Assembly: GCF_000378245.1 (NCBI RefSeq)
Contig: NZ_KB899495.1
Coordinates: forward strand, 1 to 64,000
Reading direction: 5' to 3'
Source: Aromatoleum toluclasticum ATCC 700605
GTDB lineage: Bacteria; Pseudomonadota; Gammaproteobacteria; Burkholderiales; Rhodocyclaceae
Length of the DNA: 64,000 bases
Part shown: one piece after another, positions 18,342 through 26,855 of the stretch
Layout: every line of letters begins with the position of its first letter
How positions within the stretch are numbered: the first letter of the stretch is position 1
Position numbers and translations under genes: made by a program
Notes under the pieces: generated by a model
What the model was told of the DNA's origin: nothing
What the model saw: only the letters and a program-made list of their open reading frames with translations
Database searches by the model: none

Positions 18342-18514
18342 GGCTGTTCGACGGACAGCGGGCCTGGGTGGTCCAGCGCATCAGCGCCTTGCTGCTGCTC
18401 GTGCTGATCGTGTGCGGCGTGTTTGCACAGCCCTTTGCGTCGCAGCTCGATTTCTCCGCGTGGCGCGCCTTCGCCGGCGGCGTGCTGGGAGGGCCGCTGA
18501 TCGCACTGTTGTAG
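18338..18514 (+). pseudogene. sdhD: Truncated succinate dehydrogenase membrane subunit SdhD
   Basis: The frame begins like SdhD (MRLFDGQRAWVVQRISALLLL) but stops after 58 residues, about half the usual length, after one complete helix and part of the next segment. It overlaps sdhC by an ATGA junction, as in intact operons. A strong hairpin starts two bases after the stop. The missing half and the absence of sdhAB indicate a recombination junction here. Confidence 0.8.
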
Positions 18515-18516
18515 TG

Positions 18517-18546
18517 AAAACGGCTCGCTTTTCAGCGAGCCGTTTT
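18517..18546. terminator. Bidirectional intrinsic terminator
   Basis: AAAACGGCTCGCT and its exact complement enclose a TTTC loop (13-bp stem), with A- and T-runs at the outer ends. It works equally well for the sdhCD fragment on the plus strand and for a tRNA transcript on the minus strand. A second, smaller stem (CCCCAAGT/ACTTGGGG) is at 18582-18605. Confidence 0.85.
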
Positions 18547-18600
18547 GTAGAACGATTGGCGATTTGTAGATTGCCTACTTTCCCCAAGTCCTTGATTACT

Positions 18601-18645
18601 TGGGGCGACATACCGGGATCGAACCGGTGACACCTGGAGCCACAA
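18601..18645 (-). other. 3' half of tRNA-His: probable attachment site of an integrated element
   Basis: The minus strand carries the anticodon loop TTGTGGC (GTG anticodon) and the 3' anticodon arm TCCAGG. A perfect T-arm (ACCGG TTCGATC CCGGT), acceptor strand ATGTCGC, discriminator C and encoded CCA follow. C73 is characteristic of tRNA-His. The 5' half (D-arm and 5' acceptor) is absent, so it cannot be a functional gene. Such 3' duplications are what tRNA-directed integrases leave at the far end of an island, which here would extend to the right. Confidence 0.7.
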
Positions 18646-19024
18646 GACTGTGTCCTAAACCGCCAAATCAAACACTTACGTCACTTTCCTTTCAAAACAA
18701 CGTCTCGCCAAACCCAATAACCGCGCGGAACAACGGCGGAGTTTTGAAAGGTCGTCGAGCGTAACTTGAACTGTTTCTTTATCCTAATCTAACGTCAATC
18801 ACCACGGCGCGTTGCTCAGTGATCCCCCTCGAATCGACCGGCAATCGCAGCCGCACGGCCGCTCGGACTGCAGCACTCCCGGTTCGGCGCCCCCTCTCGT
18901 CCCCTCACCTTCTCGCCGTCGATCCTGCGGTGGTCTTGTTGAGGCAGTCCTTTCTGCAGCTGCTGAAGGCATCGATTACTATGCTCGTAGCAATATCCCT
19001 CTACGTCGCGCGAGTCACCCCACC
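18646..19024. other. Non-coding stretch before the IHF-alpha gene
   Basis: No recognisable gene or further tRNA sequence was found. It is AT-richer than its surroundings and may hold the promoter of the IHF gene (around CTGTTTCTTTATCCTAATC, 18771-18789). Confidence 0.4.
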
Positions 19025-19393
19025 ATGACCCTTACCAAGGCTGATCTCATCCAAGACATCGCTGCCGCCATCGGTCTCAACAAGCGAGAAGCCGCCGAAA
19101 TGGTCGAAGCGTTCTTCGAGGAAATTGCCGGGGCACTCGTCGGCAGGCAGGAGGTCAAGTTGTCGGGCTTTGGCAGCTTTGAGCTGCGTGAAAAGCGTGC
19201 GCGTCCCGGACGAAATCCAAAAACGGGCGAAACGGCGCTCATCAGCGCGCGCCGCGTGGTGGTGTTTCACCCCAGTAACAAGCTCAAACTTGCAGTTGCC
19301 CCGGGCAATCGATCGTCGGGGGCAACCGGTACGGCGACCGCACCGACTGGTGCAACGCGGAGTTCTTTGCGTGAGGTCGAGGAATTCATGTAG
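19025..19393 (+). CDS. ihfA: Integration host factor alpha subunit paralogue
   Basis: DNA-bending protein with the complete HU/IHF fold: [35 protein letters not shown], the flexible arm [10 protein letters not shown] and [14 protein letters not shown]. These signatures favour IHF-alpha over HU. At 122 residues it has a ~20-residue extra tail rich in Gly/Ala/Thr. The usual pheT neighbour is absent, so this is likely an accessory copy. IHF assists sigma-54 promoters, of which two lie within 20 kb; that link is inference. Confidence 0.85.
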   Translation: MTLTKADLIQDIAAAIGLNKREAAEMVEAFFEEIAGALVGRQEVKLSGFGSFELREKRARPGRNPKTGETALISARRVVVFHPSNKLKLAVAPGNRSSGATGTATAPTGATRSSLREVEEFM

Positions 19394-19725
19394 GCCGCGA
19401 GCAAAGTGAGGGCCAGTACCCGCGACCCGCAAGCGGACAATAGTAGCAAGGAGTACCTCCGGCGGCGCGTCCTGTCGCTCGCATTCAGTAATGAACAGGG
19501 CCAGCCCCTGAAAATGGCAGCGATGTATTACCGGTTCGACAAGGCGCATGAAGCCGCCGCCGCTGCGATCGAGAATAAAGCCCGAGCAGAACGTCTTAAG
19601 TCAATCCAGTTCCGTGACTTGCAGGCGGAAGGCGCCGATTGGCATGGAAGCGCTGGACGAGGCGCAAAAGATGCACGACCCAAAAGTGCGAGCTCTACGT
19701 GTTCACATTCAGATGAACTGTTGCA
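19394..19725. other. Degenerate stretch with no recognised gene
   Basis: A plus-strand open frame crosses this interval (a few helix-like residues such as KAHEAAAAAIENKARAERL), but it runs on into the antisense of an acetyl-CoA hydrolase fragment and matches no family I know. It is probably scrambled gene debris. Confidence 0.4.
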
Positions 19726-20030
19726 CCCCCGCCACCCCTCCCTGAGCTGCTCGCGGTGCCTCGGATCGGCAACGGCGACAAGGCGCGCCGCGCGTTCTCC
19801 GAGCGAGGCGCCACGAAGGTCGGCGACGCCGTGCTCAGTCACGATCAGATCGGGGAGATGGCGCGGCGCGCCGACGAGTGATGTTGTATCGAGACGGGCT
19901 ACGATGCGCGAGGTTGCGCCGCCGGATGCGCTGGCAAGCAGAGCGAAAACCGCCCGACCGTTGCTCGACAACTTCGCGCCCGCAGCGAAAGCGGGCATGC
20001 CGCCGACGGTAATCCCCCCGGCAAACGCTC
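19726..20030 (-). pseudogene. C-terminal fragment of acetyl-CoA hydrolase/transferase
   Basis: About 100 residues resemble the C-terminal part of the acetyl-CoA hydrolase/transferase family. Typical elements are FAAGAKLSSNGRAVFALLAS and LIVTEHGVADLRGASLGERA, ending DPRHREQL. The N-terminal two thirds are missing. The fragment is joined, in another frame, to the start of norD at about 20030. It is not expected to be functional. Confidence 0.7.
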
Positions 20031-20330
20031 GGTGATCCGTTCGCAGCAACGCTCGACTTCCAGCACGAGAAAACGCTGCCGCTGCTCGATGCTGCCGACC
20101 AATGCCCGCAGGCCCACCGCCTTCAGCGCCCCGCCGGCCAGCAAGACACATTGCACCAGCAGTTCGCGCCCGCCCTCGCCCGCCTGGCGCTCGGCCGACA
20201 GGTAAATGCGTTCGCCGTCGGTCCAGCAACGCGCGCCCGGCTCGGTCAGGTGGCTGATCGCCACCGGCGACCCGGCGACGGCAGCCGCGAGCATCCTTAG
20301 CGGATGGGTGTTGATTGGCGAGGCAACCAT
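20028..20330 (-). pseudogene. N-terminal fragment of NorD-type activation protein
   Basis: Directly after norQ on the same strand, a frame begins with SHLTEPGARCWTDGERIYLSA...LRALVGSIEQRQRFLVLEVE. It resembles the start of NorD/CbbO-like proteins, which work with NorQ ATPases. It breaks off after ~100 residues at the junction with the acetyl-CoA hydrolase fragment; NorD is normally some 600 residues with a C-terminal VWA domain. Non-functional remnant. Confidence 0.6.
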
Positions 20331-20343
20331 CGTCTCCTCCCGC

Positions 20344-21159
20344 TCAGTCGGGCAGGTAGGTATTCACCACCTCGCGCAGCCCGCGCATCACTTCCGCGTC
20401 GTCGCACAGCGGAAGCAACATCGCCGCCATCGCCGCAGCACGCGAGGAGAGCCCTTCGCACAGCAGGCGTGCGGTACTGACCAAGGTGCGCGTCGAGCAG
20501 ACGTCCGGCAACATGCTGGCGTCCAGCCCGCGGATCGCGTGGGGGAGCGTGACTAGCTCCACCGCGTGCACCTGGTCGATGCCGCTTTCCTGCATCAGGA
20601 TCCGGATCTCCCGCTCGGCCGGCGGATAATCGAATTCGATGCCGACCATGCGCTCGCGCGTCGACTGCTTCAGATCCTTCAACACGCTCTGGTAGCCGGG
20701 GTTGTACGACAGCACCAGCATGAAGTTGTCGGGCGCGTGCAGCGTTTCGTCGAGCCGTTCGAGGTTCAGCTCGCGGCGGTGGTCCGCCAGCGGATGGATC
20801 GCGACCGTGGTATCGGCCCGCGCCTCGACCACCTCGTCCAGATAGCAGATCGCGCCGCGGCGCACGGCCCGCGTCAGCGGCCCGTCGACCCACACCGTTT
20901 CGCCCCCGTGCAGCAGGTAGCGGCCGACGAGATCGGCCGCGGTGATGTCTTCGTGGCAGGCAATCGTGATGAGCGGCACCCCGAGCCGGGTCGCCATATG
21001 CTCGACGAGCCGCGTCTTGCCGCAACCCGTCGGCCCCTTCAACATCAGCGGCAGCCGCTGGCGATGCTCAGCCTGGAACACCTCGATCTCATTGCCGCTC
21101 GGCAGGTAGTAAGGCTGCTCCACCGTCCGCCACTCATCCGCACTGAAGGCCACCTGCAT
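20344..21159 (-). CDS. norQ: NorQ/CbbQ-type MoxR AAA+ ATPase
   Basis: A 271-residue AAA+ protein with Walker A GPTGCGKT, Walker B AICYLDEV and the family C-terminus. NorQ with NorD remodels and activates nitric oxide reductase (CbbQ with CbbO does so for Rubisco). The gene looks intact, but its downstream partner is only a fragment and no norCB is nearby. It may therefore be stranded. Assignment to NorQ rather than CbbQ rests on the length and the NorD-like neighbour. Confidence 0.8.
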   Translation of the reverse strand: MQVAFSADEWRTVEQPYYLPSGNEIEVFQAEHRQRLPLMLKGPTGCGKTRLVEHMATRLGVPLITIACHEDITAADLVGRYLLHGGETVWVDGPLTRAVRRGAICYLDEVVEARADTTVAIHPLADHRRELNLERLDETLHAPDNFMLVLSYNPGYQSVLKDLKQSTRERMVGIEFDYPPAEREIRILMQESGIDQVHAVELVTLPHAIRGLDASMLPDVCSTRTLVSTARLLCEGLSSRAAAMAAMLLPLCDDAEVMRGLREVVNTYLPD

Positions 21160-21374
21160 CGCCTGTCTCCATCGTTATCGACCTCTTCCGATGGAGAAGT
21201 TAGCCCTAGCCGCGCAATCGCCCCCCTACCGATAGTTAGGAAGGCAAAGATGCGCGCGGTCAACCGGCGACGCGATCAACCCAGCCGGCGCCATTTCGCA
21301 AGAGCGCCGGCCGTGCAGGCGCGCCCGCATCGCGGCACCGGGACGTGGGGCGGCATGCACGCCGCCCCGGCCAC

Positions 21375-22085
21375 CTATCTGCGGAGTTTTGCCAAGTACG
21401 CGCGGATCCGCTTCGCATTCGCACCGACGTCGCTGACGCCCACGCGCGACACGGAACGTACGTCGATGCGGCTGCCGCCGCCCGATGGCGTGATGCGGAC
21501 GACGACGTCGTCCTTGAACCCGAACCACATCGTCGTCGCCGTGGCTTCGATGCGGCCGGCGGCTTCATCCTGCGCGATGAGCTCCCAGCCCATGCCTTTG
21601 GCCGCCGTGACCGCCCGCGCGAACGCCGCGGGCGGTGCCAAGGGCACGGTCAGCGGCTGGATGTCAGGATACGCGAGGCGTTGCGCTTCGGCGACCTCCA
21701 TGCTGCGGTCGATCACGGGATTCGCCGTCTCGCCACGCCGTGCGAGCGCCGCGGCGAAGGCCGGAGGATCGCCGGCATCGGTACTGATGTCGTGAATCGC
21801 CGGCAGCGTTCGGGCCTGCTGCAGCCAGTATGCGGGTATCGCCGCAACCGCGAGCCCGAGCACCAGCGAAACGGCGAACACCCCGGATTGTCCGCCCCGA
21901 AGCTTCGGCAGCAGCAACCCCGCGAGCCCCACCGCCGCCGCAGCAAGGCCAAGGAAGGCGGCCCAGGTCAGCAGTTGGAAACCGACCGGGAACGGCCACA
22001 GGCCGAAACGGGTGCCCGAACCCGACACGAACATCGTCATGCCGCCAAGCAGCGTGACGGCCAGCGTGAGATGCGACAGTTTCAT
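21375..22085 (-). CDS. DUF1499 membrane protein
   Basis: A 236-residue protein with three predicted N-terminal membrane helices (residues ~5-25, 35-60 and 70-90). A soluble C-terminal DUF1499 domain (NPVIDRSMEVAEAQRLAYPDIQP...VVVRITPSGGGSRIDVRSVSRVG) follows. The domain's biochemical role is unknown. It stands alone, with ~215 bp to norQ. Confidence 0.8.
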   Translation of the reverse strand: MKLSHLTLAVTLLGGMTMFVSGSGTRFGLWPFPVGFQLLTWAAFLGLAAAAVGLAGLLLPKLRGGQSGVFAVSLVLGLAVAAIPAYWLQQARTLPAIHDISTDAGDPPAFAAALARRGETANPVIDRSMEVAEAQRLAYPDIQPLTVPLAPPAAFARAVTAAKGMGWELIAQDEAAGRIEATATTMWFGFKDDVVVRITPSGGGSRIDVRSVSRVGVSDVGANAKRIRAYLAKLRR

Positions 22086-22266
22086 GGTGGCGGCCTCCTC
22101 TGTGCTTGGCTCCGTTGCGGCATGAACTTACTCGATGTTGCACCTGAATCTAGAGTATGCCCCTATGGGTTGAGATTGCCGTGGCGGTCAAAGCCGAGAC
22201 ATCGGGTGGACCTGGGCGACCATATCCACTAGAATAAAACTGCAATTATTAATTCTGGAGAATGCC

Positions 22267-22647
22267 GTGCGAAAGCAATCCGCTCCCTCCCCAGCCGATC
22301 GCGCGAGCGTGCTGGGACAGGCGGTGAGTGAAGCCGCAAAGCGGCTCCACATTGGCCCCACCGACCTCGGGCAGATCATCGGCGTCAGTCAACCCACCGC
22401 CTCGCGCCTGCTGAAGGGCGAATACGGTCTGCGTGCCTCGACCAAGGAGTGGGAACTCTCCGCGTTCGTCGTGCGACTCTACCGATCGCTGTTTTCCCTG
22501 GTCGGCGGCGACGACAACCTCGCTCGCGGCTGGCTGCATTCTCCGAACCGGGCTTTTCCGGGTCAGCGCCCGATCGATCTGATCAAGCGTGTGGACGGTC
22601 TTATCCATGTCTGCGAATACCTGGACGCCTACCGCGCTCGCGTCTGA
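22267..22647 (+). CDS. Xre/MbcA/ParS-type antitoxin
   Basis: A 126-residue DNA-binding antitoxin. A helix-turn-helix (LGQIIGVSQPTASRLLKGEY) is followed by a C-terminal MbcA/ParS toxin-binding domain (GGDDNLARGWLHSPNRAFPGQRPIDLI). It neutralises the RES toxin encoded by the overlapping next gene and probably represses the pair. The start is a GTG at 22267 with GGAG upstream; a nearby ATG is out of frame. Confidence 0.9.
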   Translation: MRKQSAPSPADRASVLGQAVSEAAKRLHIGPTDLGQIIGVSQPTASRLLKGEYGLRASTKEWELSAFVVRLYRSLFSLVGGDDNLARGWLHSPNRAFPGQRPIDLIKRVDGLIHVCEYLDAYRARV

Positions 22648-23338
22648 AGTCCAGCCGTGGTCCGGCTCGGGCTGGCGCGCCGTCGAAGCCCAGCACAAGG
22701 TCGCCACGATGGCTCTCGTCGGCGGCGATCTCGTCCATCAGGCTGTGCTCGAAGACATCCTCGAAGAAGCCAAGCCCCAGCTTCCCGAGGCGACAAAGGG
22801 ACTGCACTGGCTACTCGCGACGCCTTTCCGCTACTGGCCGCTGCCGGGAGGTTCACGCTTCCGCCGGCGACACGATCCCGGTGTGTTCTATGGCGCGGAG
22901 GAACGACAAACCGCCTGCGCGGAAAGCAGCTATTGGCGACTTCGCTTCTGGACCGATAGCGAGTTCCTGCAGGGACAGTCGAAATCTGTGTCCATCACGC
23001 TCTTCGAATTCTTCGCGGCGACGCGACGGGCCCTGGACCTCTCGACACCTCGGTTGGTCGAAGACCGCGCGGAATGGATGCACCCGTCCGACTATTCCGC
23101 GACTCAGCAACTGGCCGAGGCGGCGCGCAAGGCCGACGTCGAAGCCATACGCTATGAATCCGTGCGCAATCCCGGTGGCTACTGCCTCGCGCTGCTCGCC
23201 CCGGACGTCTTCAAGGCCGTTGCGGATCCGTATCGCAACACTCAGCAAAGCTGGATGCTTCTGATCAACCCGCCGCACCGTGTCGTGTGGCAACGCGAAC
23301 TGTCGGGAGAAAACTGGCTGTTCGAGTTTGCGGCTTAG
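22607..23338 (+). CDS. RES-domain toxin
   Basis: A 243-residue RES-domain protein; known RES toxins destroy NAD+ and stop growth. The family core is visible (GSRFRRRHDPGVFYGAEE, then TACAESSYWR and a terminal NWLFEF). It overlaps the antitoxin by 41 bp, the usual arrangement for coupled translation. I chose the ATG at 22607, inside the antitoxin gene. Such pairs are common on integrated elements. Confidence 0.9.
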   Translation: MSANTWTPTALASEVQPWSGSGWRAVEAQHKVATMALVGGDLVHQAVLEDILEEAKPQLPEATKGLHWLLATPFRYWPLPGGSRFRRRHDPGVFYGAEERQTACAESSYWRLRFWTDSEFLQGQSKSVSITLFEFFAATRRALDLSTPRLVEDRAEWMHPSDYSATQQLAEAARKADVEAIRYESVRNPGGYCLALLAPDVFKAVADPYRNTQQSWMLLINPPHRVVWQRELSGENWLFEFAA

Positions 23339-23540
23339 GATCGGTTGCCGAAGGCAAGCGGACGCTTTGCTCGACATCGATACCGGTGTGCCCACGCCAT
23401 GCGCGGCGATAATGCCATACGATTATTTCACCTTCAAACCTCGTGCCACGTCAGCCCCGAACTATCAATGCTACGTTGGACCGATGCTCGAACGCTCAGG
23501 GTGAAATGGCAATCGAGAACGTACGGCAAAAGGAGCCCAC

Positions 23541-23648
23541 ATGGCCAAGCGCCCCATCATCCGCTGCGGGGACCGCACAACTCACGGTGGTACGGTCGTC
23601 AGTGCCGACGCCACGTACATCATCGATGGCAAACCAGTCGCTCGAGTG
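23541..23648 (+). pseudogene. N-terminal fragment of a PAAR-motif protein
   Basis: About 36 residues (MAKRPIIRCGDRTTHGGTVV, then DATYIIDGKPVAR) match the start of small PAAR proteins that cap type VI secretion spikes. The frame then passes, at about 23649, into the antisense of an unrelated fragment and loses all similarity. A good ribosome site (AAAAGGAGC) is retained. Broken by recombination. Confidence 0.65.
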
Positions 23649-23649
23649 G

Positions 23650-23850
23650 CTTACCGTCATGCACGCTCGCCACCTCGAGCGCCTCGACGCGCCCGTACTC
23701 GCGGCCTTCCCAAGAATTGCGGATATAGGGGGTGGGCTGCATCGCCAGCGGCGTCGACATCATCGACACCTGTTCGACAGACACCGACGCCCAGCCGGGA
23801 TCGCCCGGGTCTAGCATCGGCGCAACGTTCTTGACGCGACGTGTGCGCAA
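23650..23850 (-). pseudogene. N-terminal fragment resembling the haem-b subunit of ethylbenzene dehydrogenase-type enzymes
   Basis: A TTG at 23850, preceded by AGGAG, opens a 67-residue frame (RTRRVKNVAPMLDPGDPGW..., STPLAMQPTPYIRNSWEGRE, VEVASVHDGK). Its features recall the gamma subunit of DMSO-reductase family II dehydrogenases (ethylbenzene or steroid C25 dehydrogenases): a WA...V segment, an MQPTP element, then ALEVASVHDG. It ends abruptly at the PAAR junction. The family assignment is from memory and tentative. Confidence 0.45.
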
Positions 23851-23889
23851 TTTCGTCTCCTGTTGTCGTGCGCATCCGGCGGCACGTGT

Positions 23890-25725
23890 CGGCCGCCTCG
23901 TGAGCTGGATGAAGGCCGCCCCGATTTCGCCGCCGCCGTCGCGCACATCGAGCGGCTGCTAGGCTGCGACACCGAAGGCGCCGGCATGATGTTCTACGGC
24001 GTGCCGATGATCGAGATTGACGCGCGTATCGACGCCATCCTGCAAGCCGCCGAGCGGCTCGAAGAGGATGTCGTCCTGCTCATCGACGGCTTCGACGCGA
24101 ATCGCGATGGCGAGCTCGGCAATCGCATCGAACGCCTGGTGCTCAGCCGCCAGACGCGACTGCGCATCGTGGTGAGTTCGGTCGAACTGCCGATCGACAG
24201 CTTCCACCGCATCCGCCTCGAAGACGGATTGCGCGAACTGGGCGCGTCGGACCTGAGCCTGCGCAGCGAAGAGATCCGCAGCCTGTTCGATTCAAGCTCG
24301 AATCCCGTCCCGCTGTCGCCGGAGCAGGCCAAGATCATCCACACGCAGACCGAAGGCTGGCCGAGCTGATCCGCCTCAACCTGATGATCTTCCCGGCCGC
24401 CGACCGCCCCGGCTGGTTCCGCTTCCACGGCCTGTTCAGCGACTACCTGCGCCGCGAATCGCGCGCCACCCGCAGCGAGGCCGAACGCCACGCCGTGCTC
24501 GGGCGGGCCGTGCAGTGGTGCCGCAAGCACGGCGAATACCGCGATGCCTTCGAACTGGCGCTGACGATCCGCGACGGCGCCCAGGCCAGCGACATCCTCG
24601 CGGGGCGCGCCCAATGCCTGGTGCGCGACGAGGGCCGTCACCTCTTTTACATCAACGCCTACGAACGCCTGCTCGAGATCGAGCCCTTCCCGGCCGACGA
24701 AGCGCATTACTGGTACGTTTGGGCGATGCTCTTCGCACGCCAGTACGAGAAGGCCTACCGCGTGCTCGCGGCGATGCGCCTCGGCACGAAGAGCGACGAC
24801 CTCGTTGCCGACCGCATGCCGGGACGCAAGCAGGCCCTGCTCTCGATCATCCTGCTCTCGATCATCCTGTTCTCGCTCGACCGGGTTCCCGAAGCGCGAA
24901 TGCGCGGCGAACGCTGGCTCGAGAGCGACGACGGCCTCGATCCCTTCGAGAGCTCCGGCGTCGCCTGCGTCGTCGGCACTTCCGCCGTCGCCGATCTCGA
25001 CTTTCCGGCCGCCCGCTGCGCCATCATGCTCGCGCGCAACTCGATGAGCCGCACCGGCAGCGAATACGGCCTCGGCTGGATGTCCTGCCTGGACGCGCTG
25101 ATCGACATCGAGGAAGGCGACCTCGCCTTCGTCCACGACACGCGCATCGCCTGGCTGATCGCCCAACGCGACTTCCAGGCCGCCCTTGCAGCCACCGACA
25201 TCGAGCTGCATTCGGCCCTGAAATCGCCCTGCGCCACCTGGCAGGTGCACCTGCTCCTCACGCGCCTGCAGATCGAGGCCGCGACCGGCCATGCTGCGCA
25301 GGCCTCCAAGACGCTGCTGCGCGCGATCGGCATCGCCGCGCCGCGCCGCCTCCTGCAGCCCTTCATCGAACATGGCGACGTGATCCAGCCGCTCATCATG
25401 GCCGACCCGAAGAAGAACTGGCCCCTGGTCAACGACAAGGAGTTCGTCTTCTTCGCCGACCTGCGCCAGCGCCTCGGTTCCGCCCTTGCCCCCGCAGCAG
25501 GAAGCCGCCGCCGACAGCTTCGAACTCGACGCGCCGACAAGCCGCGAGATCGAGTTGCTGGGCTTTCTCGACAGCGGACTGTCGAACCAGGAGATCGCCG
25601 ATCGCCTCGGCCTCACGGTGGGCACCGTGAAGTGGCACCTGCACAACCTCTTCATGAAGCTGCGGGTGCGCAACCGCTCCGCGGCGATCTTCAAGGCCAA
25701 GCGCGCGGGGCTGCTCAACCGCTAG
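23890..25725 (+). pseudogene. Disrupted LuxR-family ATP-dependent (MalT-like) activator
   Basis: Three pieces in different frames add up to part of a large LuxR/MalT-type regulator. The first (to 24369) has Walker B-like VVLLIDGFDA and the TEGWP element but no Walker A. The second (24384 to ~25480) begins after an apparent internal deletion and carries the GWFRFHGLFSDYLRRE element plus helical repeats. The third (~25486-25725) is the LuxR helix-turn-helix (SREIELLGFLDSGLSNQEIA). An exact 15-bp tandem duplication (CTCTCGATCATCCTG) lies near 24840-24870. The loss of the N-terminus, the deletion and the frameshift make it inactive. Confidence 0.75.
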
Positions 25726-25737
25726 TGGGCTGCGGCG

Positions 25738-25914
25738 CGCGTCAAGGTAGTCGTCGCAGAGGACGTTGAAACCGAATCGGCGTGGAATCAACTGGTCGCC
25801 CTCGGCTGCGACACCGGTCAAGGCTATTACATGGCCAAACCCATGCCGGCGGACCAGTTCAGCGATTGGCAGATGCAGTACGACGCCGGCATCGGCACCT
25901 ACCGGATGCACTGA
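25738..25914 (+). pseudogene. C-terminal fragment of an EAL-domain protein
   Basis: The 58 codons read VKVVVAEDVETESAWNQL, ALGCDTGQGYYMAKPMPA, then a short tail and stop. This is the final segment of c-di-GMP phosphodiesterase EAL domains (usual pattern VVAEGVET...GCD..QGY...KP). Nothing of the rest of the domain is present. It abuts the LuxR pseudogene. Confidence 0.7.
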
Positions 25915-26080
25915 AGAGCGTCGGGTCGACTCCAGCGACGCATCCGCGGCTGCAGATTCCGGTTGCGGTCAGGGGGCCATCGTCTAAGTTGAATCAATCC
26001 CACAAGGTTCGGTGCCGGGGAGCAAGGCGGTCCCCGAACATCGAAGTCATGTCCAATCGCAACAAGAAGGAGACAAGTCG

Positions 26081-26452
26081 ATGACTGCGAAAACGCTCTA
26101 TGAACGTCTTGGCGGCTATGACGCCATTGCGGCCGTCTGCAATGATCTGTTGCCGCGTTTGCAGGCGGACCCGCAACTGGGGCGCTTCTGGCTGCATCGA
26201 GGCGACGATGGCATAAGTCGTGAAAAGCAGCTCCTGGTAGATTTTCTGTGTTCGAGTGCGGGCGGCCCGCTGTACTACACCGGACGAGACATGAAGATCA
26301 CCCATAAGGGCATGAAGATCAGTGAAAGCGACTGGTCGGCATTCATCGGGCACCTCAATGCCACGCTGGACGCCTTTCAAGTCCCGCAAGCCGAATGCGA
26401 CGACGTGCTGGCATTTGTACAGAGCACGAAGTCGGACATGGTGGAGGCATGA
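26081..26452 (+). CDS. Truncated haemoglobin (group I-like)
   Basis: A 123-residue 2-over-2 globin: LYERLGGYDAIAAVCNDLLPRL at the N-terminus and the proximal haem histidine in MKITHKGMKIS. These proteins bind O2 or NO and often detoxify nitric oxide. An AGAAGGAGA ribosome site precedes the ATG at 26081. It is one of the few intact genes in this scarred interval. Confidence 0.85.
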   Translation: MTAKTLYERLGGYDAIAAVCNDLLPRLQADPQLGRFWLHRGDDGISREKQLLVDFLCSSAGGPLYYTGRDMKITHKGMKISESDWSAFIGHLNATLDAFQVPQAECDDVLAFVQSTKSDMVEA

Positions 26453-26486
26453 CTGAGGACGCATCGGAGCACGACTGATCTGGCGC

Positions 26487-26747
26487 TTGGGGCATCGCAT
26501 GGCCACGTCGAACGACTCCATGCTCCAGCGCCTGATGGCCACCTTTCCTCGCCCGGGGCGTATCGAAGCGATCTATCTGCGCGCCGCGCGGAATGAGCCG
26601 GTCCGCTTGGCCGAAACCGCGACAGCCATCGCCGGCCTCGGACTCGACGGCGACCGTGCAGCGCGCCAGCCGCGTACCGGGCAGCCACCCTCCGACCGCC
26701 AGGTCACGCTCATCCAGGCCGAACACCTCCATGACGCCTCATTGTGA
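26487..26747 (+). pseudogene. Truncated MOSC-domain protein
   Basis: The frame has the start of a MOSC domain: ATFPRPGRIEAIYLRAARNEPV, GLGLDGDRAARQ and QVTLIQAEHL. It then stops, after ~86 residues, well before the conserved cysteine region expected of MOSC proteins. The break is near 26730. A sequence resembling an insertion-sequence end begins about 20 bp later (GTGTCTAGGAAACCCGGGG). Confidence 0.65.
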
Positions 26748-26855
26748 GGCAAAAGGGTGTCTAGGAAACCCGGGGCGATTCACACATCCTTTACGGGTAC
26801 AACGTACTTCAACTCTTCTCCTTCCACACGACAATTTAGTTCTGTGTCGACGATG

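Noticed and set aside
18601-18690. A complete, functional tRNA-His
   Set aside because: Only the 3' half from the anticodon loop matches; the bases upstream do not form a D-arm, a 5' anticodon stem or a 5' acceptor strand.
26748-26855. Insertion sequence or transposase C-terminus after the MOSC fragment
   Set aside because: GTGTCTAGGAAACCCGGGG looks like an IS terminus and a short minus frame (EGEELKYVVPVKDV, stop) could be a transposase tail. No second inverted repeat or recognisable transposase was found, so I did not list it as a mobile element.
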